From NCBI GenBank assembly GCA_006937955.1, contig SSNP01000250.1:400861-464860 (forward strand): a DNA stretch of 64,000 nt, given 5' to 3'. Positions 57,301 through 64,000 of the stretch are shown here, one piece after another (position 1 is the stretch's first letter; each line of letters begins with the position of its first letter). This DNA is from Pachypanchax playfairii. Taxonomy: Eukaryota > Chordata > Actinopteri > Cyprinodontiformes > Aplocheilidae. The position numbers were made by a program, and so were the translations under genes. The notes under the pieces were generated by a model. The model made no database searches. It was given only the letters and a program-made list of their open reading frames with translations, and was not told where the DNA came from.

Positions 57301-60229
57301 ACATTGTAACGCGTGCTGCGACATGTAACACATTGTAACGCGTGCTGCGACATGTAACACATTGTAACACGTGCTGCGACATGTAACACATTGTAACGTG
57401 TGCTGCGACATGTAACACACATGTGACACATTGTAACGTGTGCTGCGACATGTAACACACATGTGACACATTGTAACGTGTGCTGCGACATGTAACACAT
57501 TGTAACGCGTGCTGCGACATGTAACACATTGTAACACGTGCTGCGACATGTAACACATTGTAACGTGTGCTGCGACATGTAACACATTGTAACGTGTGCT
57601 GCGACATGTAACACACATGTGAACATTGTAACGCGTGCTGCGACATGTAACACATTGTAACGCGTGCTGCGACATGTAACACATTGTAACACGTGCTGCG
57701 ACATGTAACACATTGTAACACGTGCTGCGACATGTAACACATTGTAACGTGTGCTGCGACATGTAACACATTGTAACGCGTGCTGCGACATGTAACACAT
57801 TGTAACGCGTGCTGCGACATGTAACACATTGTAACGTGTGCTGCGACATGTAACACATTGTAACGCGTGCTGCGACATGTGACACATTGTAACGCGTGCT
57901 GCGACATGTAACACATTGTAACGCGTGCTGCGACATGTAACACATTGTAACGCGTGCTGCACATGTAACACATTGTAACGCGTGCTGCGACATGTAACAC
58001 ACATGTGACACATTGTAACGTGTGCTGCGACATGTAACACATTGTAACATGTGCTGCGACATGTAACACATTGTAACACGTGCTGCGACATGTAACACAT
58101 TGTAACGCGTGCTGCGACATGTAACACATTGTAACGCGTGCTGCGACATGTAACACATTGTAACGCGTGCTGCGACATGTAACACATTGTAACGCGTGCT
58201 GCGACATGTAACACATTGTAACACGTGCTGCGACATGTAACACATTGTAACGTGTGCTGCGACATGTAACACATTGTAACGCGTGCTGCGACATGTAACA
58301 CACATGTAACACATTGTAACGTGTGCTGCGACATGTAACACATTGTAACGTGTGCAGCGACATGTAACACATTGTAACGCGTGCTGCGACATGTAACACA
58401 TTGTAACGCGTGCTGCGACATGTAACACATTGTAACGCGTGCTGCGACATGTAACACACATGTGACACATTGTAACGCGTGCTGCGACATGTAACACATT
58501 GTAACGCGTGCTGCGACATGTGACACATTGTAACGCGTGCTGCGACATGTAACACATTGTAACACGTGCTGCGACATGTAACACATTGTAACACGTGCTG
58601 CGACATGTAACACACATGTGACACATTGTAACGTGTGCTGCGACATGTGACACATTGTAACGTGTGCTGCGACATGTAACACATTGTAACGCGTGCTGCG
58701 ACATGTAACACATTGTAACACGTGCTGCGACATGTAACACATTGTAACGCGTGCTGCGACATGTAACACATTGTAACGTGTGCTGCGACATGTAACACAT
58801 TGTAACGTGTGCTGCGACATGTAACACACATGTGACACATTGTAACGTGTGCTGCGACATGTAACACACATGTGACACATTGTAACGTGTGCTGCGACAT
58901 GTAACACACATGTGACACATTGTAACGTGTGCTGCGACATGTAACACACATGTAACACATTGTAACGTGTGCTGCGACATGTAACACACATGTGACACAT
59001 TGTAACGCGTGCTGCGACATGTGACACATTGTAACGCGTGCTGCGACATGTAACACATTGTAACACGTGCTGCGACATGTGACACATTGTAACGCGTGCT
59101 GCGACATGTAACACATTGTAACGCGTGCTGCGACATGTAACACATTGTAACGCGTGCTGCGACATGTAACACATTGTAACGTGTGCTGCGACATGTGACA
59201 CATTGTAACGCGTGCTGCGACATGTAACACATTGTAACACGTGCTGCGACATGTAACACATTGTAACGTGTGCTGCGACATGTGACACATTGTAACGTGT
59301 GCTGCGACATGTAACACATTGTAACGTGTGCTGCGACATGTAACACACATGTGACACATTGTAACGTGTGCTGCGACATGTAACACACATGTGACACATT
59401 GTAACGTGTGCTGCGACATGTAACACATTGTAACACGTGCTGCGACATGTAACACATTGTAACGTGTGCTGCGACATGTAACACATTGTAACGCGTGCTG
59501 CGACATGTGACACATTGTAACGCGTGCTGCGACATGTGACACATTGTAACGCGTGCTGCGACATGTGACACATTGTAACGCGTGCTGCGACATGTAACAC
59601 ATTGTAACGTGTGCTGCGACATGTAACACATTGTAACGTGTGCTGCGACATGTAACACATTGTAACGTGTGCTGCGACATGTAACACATTGTAACACGTG
59701 CTGCGACATGTAACACATTGTAACACGTGCTGCGACATGTAACACATTGTAACGCGTGCTGCGACATGTGACACATTGTAACGCGTGCTGCGACATGTGA
59801 CACATTGTAACGCGTGCTGCGACATGTAACACACATGTGACACATTGTAACGTGTGCTGCGACATGTGACACATTGTAACGTGTGCTGCGACATGTAACA
59901 CATTGTAACGCGTGCTGCGACATGTAACACACATGTAACACATTGTAACGTGTGCTGCGACATGTAACACATTGTAACGTGTGCTGCGACATGTAACACA
60001 CATGTGACACATTGTAACGCGTGCTGCGACATGTAACACATTGTAACGCGTGCTGCGACATGTAACACATTGTAACGCGTGCTGCGACATGTAACACATT
60101 GTAACGCGTGCTGCGACATGTAACACATTGTAACATGTGCTGCGACATGTAACACATTGTAACATGTGCTGCGACATGTAACACATTGTAACACGTGCTG
60201 CGACATGTAACACATTGTAACGTGTGCTG
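51315..60229. repeat. 29-bp satellite array, ~300 units
   Basis: The unit is ACATGTAACACATTGTAACG plus CGTGCTGCG. Positions vary in a limited way: GTAACAC or GTGACAC, and ACGCG, ACGTG, ACACG or ACATG before TGCTGCG. A 40-base form occurs throughout, produced by an 11-base tandem copy (ACATGTAACAC before ACATGTGACAC). It lies between vps16 and rgn. 29 is not a multiple of three and the minus strand has no stop, hence open frames up to 2,979 codons rich in Cys, Met and His that are not genes. Confidence 0.97.
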
Positions 60230-60234
60230 TTAGT

Positions 60235-60960
60235 GGCGTCTCTGGCATGATAAATTAGGAGGGCTAATTATAATCTGACTTTTATGAACCACAAAATACA
60301 ACAAAACGACTAAAATTCTAATTCAGCACTTGTAAATTATTTGCTAAACTTGTTGAAAAGGGTGCAGTCTAATAGCTGGGCTTTAACTATATTGTTATCC
60401 CGGTAGAAATGCAGAAAAACACCGAGTTTATAGGAGGAAAGCAGCATCTTCATGACAGCTGCGTCGCGATGAGAGAGATCAGCTGATCGCTGACAGCTGG
60501 ATCCTCGGCTAAGCTGAGGAAACATATCAAATAAAACAAACACAAGAAGTCAGCGGGATTAGTTATTGATTTCATAATAAACCCCGCCTCTGATTAATGT
60601 AAAATTCATACAGCTCAGCCAAACCAATGTTAAGTACGCAGGTGCGCGTTTCACATTTTAATCTGCGCACCTTAAGTGCATACGCGCACCTGCGGACTGT
60701 ATGTGTGCACTCCTGGCTATAAAGTGATTACTCTTGCTAAATCTAGCTACCACACTATTTGAGGCTTCCTTCATAATCCCAGCAGTGTTTTTCCTCTGTT
60801 TTAATGACACCGCGTCCCTCAGCAGGGTTCTAAAGTTGGTCTTTTTTATTTTATTTCGTCTCAGTAGCGAGCAAGAATAACTGACACTGGATGGTTACAC
60901 ACTTCTAACAGAACGTGAAAGCGATGTGTGTTATTCTGTATTTTGTTTTGATGATTTCAA
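60235..60960. other. intergenic sequence upstream of rgn
   Basis: AT-rich sequence with no coding frame. It contains a perfect 13-base inverted repeat described separately. It may be part of a decayed DNA transposon, but no ends were found. Confidence 0.4.
60637..60694. repeat. 13-bp perfect GC-rich inverted repeat
   Basis: CGCAGGTGCGCGT at 60637-60649 is the exact reverse complement of 60682-60694, with a 32-base loop. The GC-rich arms stand out in an AT-rich region. Confidence 0.6.
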
Positions 60961-60996
60961 CTAGGGGCCGGAGCGTTTGGGCCCCACGGTGTGTGT

Positions 60997-60998
<2 letters not shown>

Positions 60999-61027
<29 letters not shown>
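60999..61027 (+). repeat. 29-G homopolymer tract
   Basis: An unbroken run of 29 G. The related element at 16290-16310 has only seven G at the same place, so the run grew in this copy, or is a sequencing length artefact. Confidence 0.8.
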
Positions 61028-61029
<2 letters not shown>

Positions 61030-61282
61030 GTTTGTGTTTCTGTGTGCGCACGAAGCGGTACAATCGATAATGCTGCTGGAATTAATAATTTCATCCTTCT
61101 CAGCAGCAGAACTGCAGGTGTTCTCCATGTCCAAAATGTGCGTAAGCAGGTTCTTACTCAACTTAAAGTTGCGCACATTTTTCCGCTACTTTTTTTTATA
61201 AATCCCAAAGTTTGCGTAGAAAGTTGCTTACGCAGTTTTCCGACCCCGTTTTGTGCGTAAGCAAGTTTTATAAATGAGACCC
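61028..61282. mobile_element. second copy of the GGGGTCTC-ended element (right end)
   Basis: About 250 bases match 16305-16555 closely, including GGAATTAATAATTTCATCCT and the terminal ATAAATGAGACCCC. The left end is absent. It lies just upstream of rgn. Confidence 0.75.
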
Positions 61283-61571
61283 CTGGACCAGCTCTAGAAG
61301 ATTTAGCCTACTGAGGTTGTCAGTGTTGTAATAAAAATTTAAATAATTATAAAGAAATGTTTTTAACAGCATATTCTTGGTAACAGAATCAGTTTTTACA
61401 CAATACTCTATATAGAACGAGCACGTTCCCTTACAGTTCATTGAGCTCCACAGCGTCATCTGGTGGGGCCCGGCCCCACCGGCCCTTAATGCAGACATGC
61501 CACAGTTTCTGATGTTTTAATTGAAAACAAATTATTAATTTGTCTCCATGGAAACAATGTAGCAGGTGATG

Positions 61572-63340
<1,769 letters not shown>

Positions 63341-63348
63341 TAGAATCG

Positions 63349-63455
63349 GCTCCTCGTACTGGGTGATTTTAATATTCATATCTGTTGTCCTGGGAAACCG
63401 CTCGTTGATGACTTTTGTAACCTAATTGACTCTCTTGGATTGACCCAGCTGGTGA
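63349..63455 (+). mobile_element. LINE endonuclease fragment
   Basis: One frame reads RLLVLGDFNIHICCPGKPLV then DDFCNLIDSLGLTQLV. The LGDFN motif and the following residues are typical of the AP-endonuclease domain of fish LINEs. It is truncated on both sides. Confidence 0.7.
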
Positions 63456-64000
63456 AGAAGAAGCAGGAAATCATTTCTGTCTTTCATGAATCATTTATAC
63501 AATCTTCTCTGTGTATAAATATACACACCTGTCCAGGGTGTCCCCCGCCTTTCGTCCAAAGACTGCTGGAGATCGACACCAGGAAGATGGATGTTGTCAC
63601 TGTTGTAGCTGTCGCTAGGTGAAGCTGCAGCTCTGGCGTATTCATTCATGCCATCCACACCAGGGACTGAGAATCTGTACTTGCGTTCTTTTCTCCTCTA
63701 TCGTGGATTCCGAGAGTCTTTCCAAGCGGGCTGCTATTTGTGCTGTCTCCATGTCTCCATCTGAGCTGTAATACGTACCTTTTACATTATGAGTTCTTGT
63801 CTTTCTGCTAGAAACGCTGCTCTTTGCTCTAAAGCTGCAAGTTTTGCAGTTTCTGCAGCACAAACTGATGAGCGTCTCGTTACTGATCCTGCTTTTGATG
63901 CACTTTCTCTCAGCATCAGAATCTTTGTCACATCCTGATGCTGTTTTTTTTGTCCATGTCCAGCCAGACTTCAGTCCTTTCCAGAAACTCATTTATACAA
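63456..64000 (-). mobile_element. possible retrotransposon gag-like debris
   Basis: The minus strand around 63700-63950 shows, in shifting frames, SASKAGSVTRRSSVCAAETA, LEQRAAFLAERQEL and TAQIAARLERLS. This alanine-rich coiled-coil wording resembles gag-type regions of fish LTR retrotransposons. Frames are broken. A short common-repeat piece (GGGTGTCCCCCGCCTTTCG) lies at 63537-63555. No rgn exon was seen. Confidence 0.3.

Noticed and set aside
51245..60248. Minus-strand frames up to 2,979 codons rich in Cys, Met and His, like a metal-binding repeat protein
   Set aside because: The 29-base unit cycles through all three frames without stops; the same peptide wording appears in each overlapping frame, which is what a stop-free satellite gives.

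Overview
This is animal DNA, almost certainly from a teleost fish. Split genes with GT-AG introns, fish-type Tc1 and LINE debris, and two recognisable vertebrate genes are present. There is no bacterial or viral gene organisation. The two genes lie on the + strand: vps16 (positions 1173-50330, entered from the left, so its first exons are outside the window) and regucalcin, rgn (from 61572, running off or ending beyond the right edge).

The vps16 part is 19 coding exons that join in frame with consistent phases into about 665 residues. This is the end of the beta-propeller and the whole alpha-solenoid of the HOPS/CORVET core subunit. The exons sit in three clusters (1173-3680, 16859-18850, 48850-50330), separated by introns of about 13 kb and 30 kb. 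Both large introns are swollen by tandem repeats. The rgn part is five exons, 231 codons, carrying all four metal-ligand residues known for regucalcin.

About 70% of the window is three unrelated tandem arrays: a 20-bp minisatellite (4807-13393), a pyrimidine-rich array with a unit of roughly 21-35 bp (19156-46160), and a 29-bp satellite between the genes (51315-60229). Their unit lengths are variable or not multiples of three and they lack stops, so they create enormous spurious open frames on both strands. None of these is a gene.

The most interesting structure is 3722-16768, one ancient Tc1-family transposon inside a vps16 intron. A MITE has inserted in its left terminal repeat, and a second DNA element with a GGGGTCTC end has inserted near the end of the transposase. 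Two separate minisatellites have grown out of the transposase codons. The 8.6-kb 20-bp array is an expansion of the stretch reading [10 protein letters not shown] between the DNA-binding and catalytic parts. A 24-bp array is an expansion of the SIWDTMS stretch. In both cases the native sequence holds a short direct repeat at exactly the unit distance, which looks like the seed of the expansion. The right part of this region is present twice, and the single N bases all lie inside tandem repeats, so some of the length and the duplication may be assembly products.

Other content: degenerate LINE pieces (986-1045, 2733-3240, 46165-47960 on the minus strand with reverse-transcriptase motifs in order, 63349-63455), common fish interspersed repeats, a 29-G tract and several perfect inverted repeats. 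No RNA gene or CRISPR array was seen.
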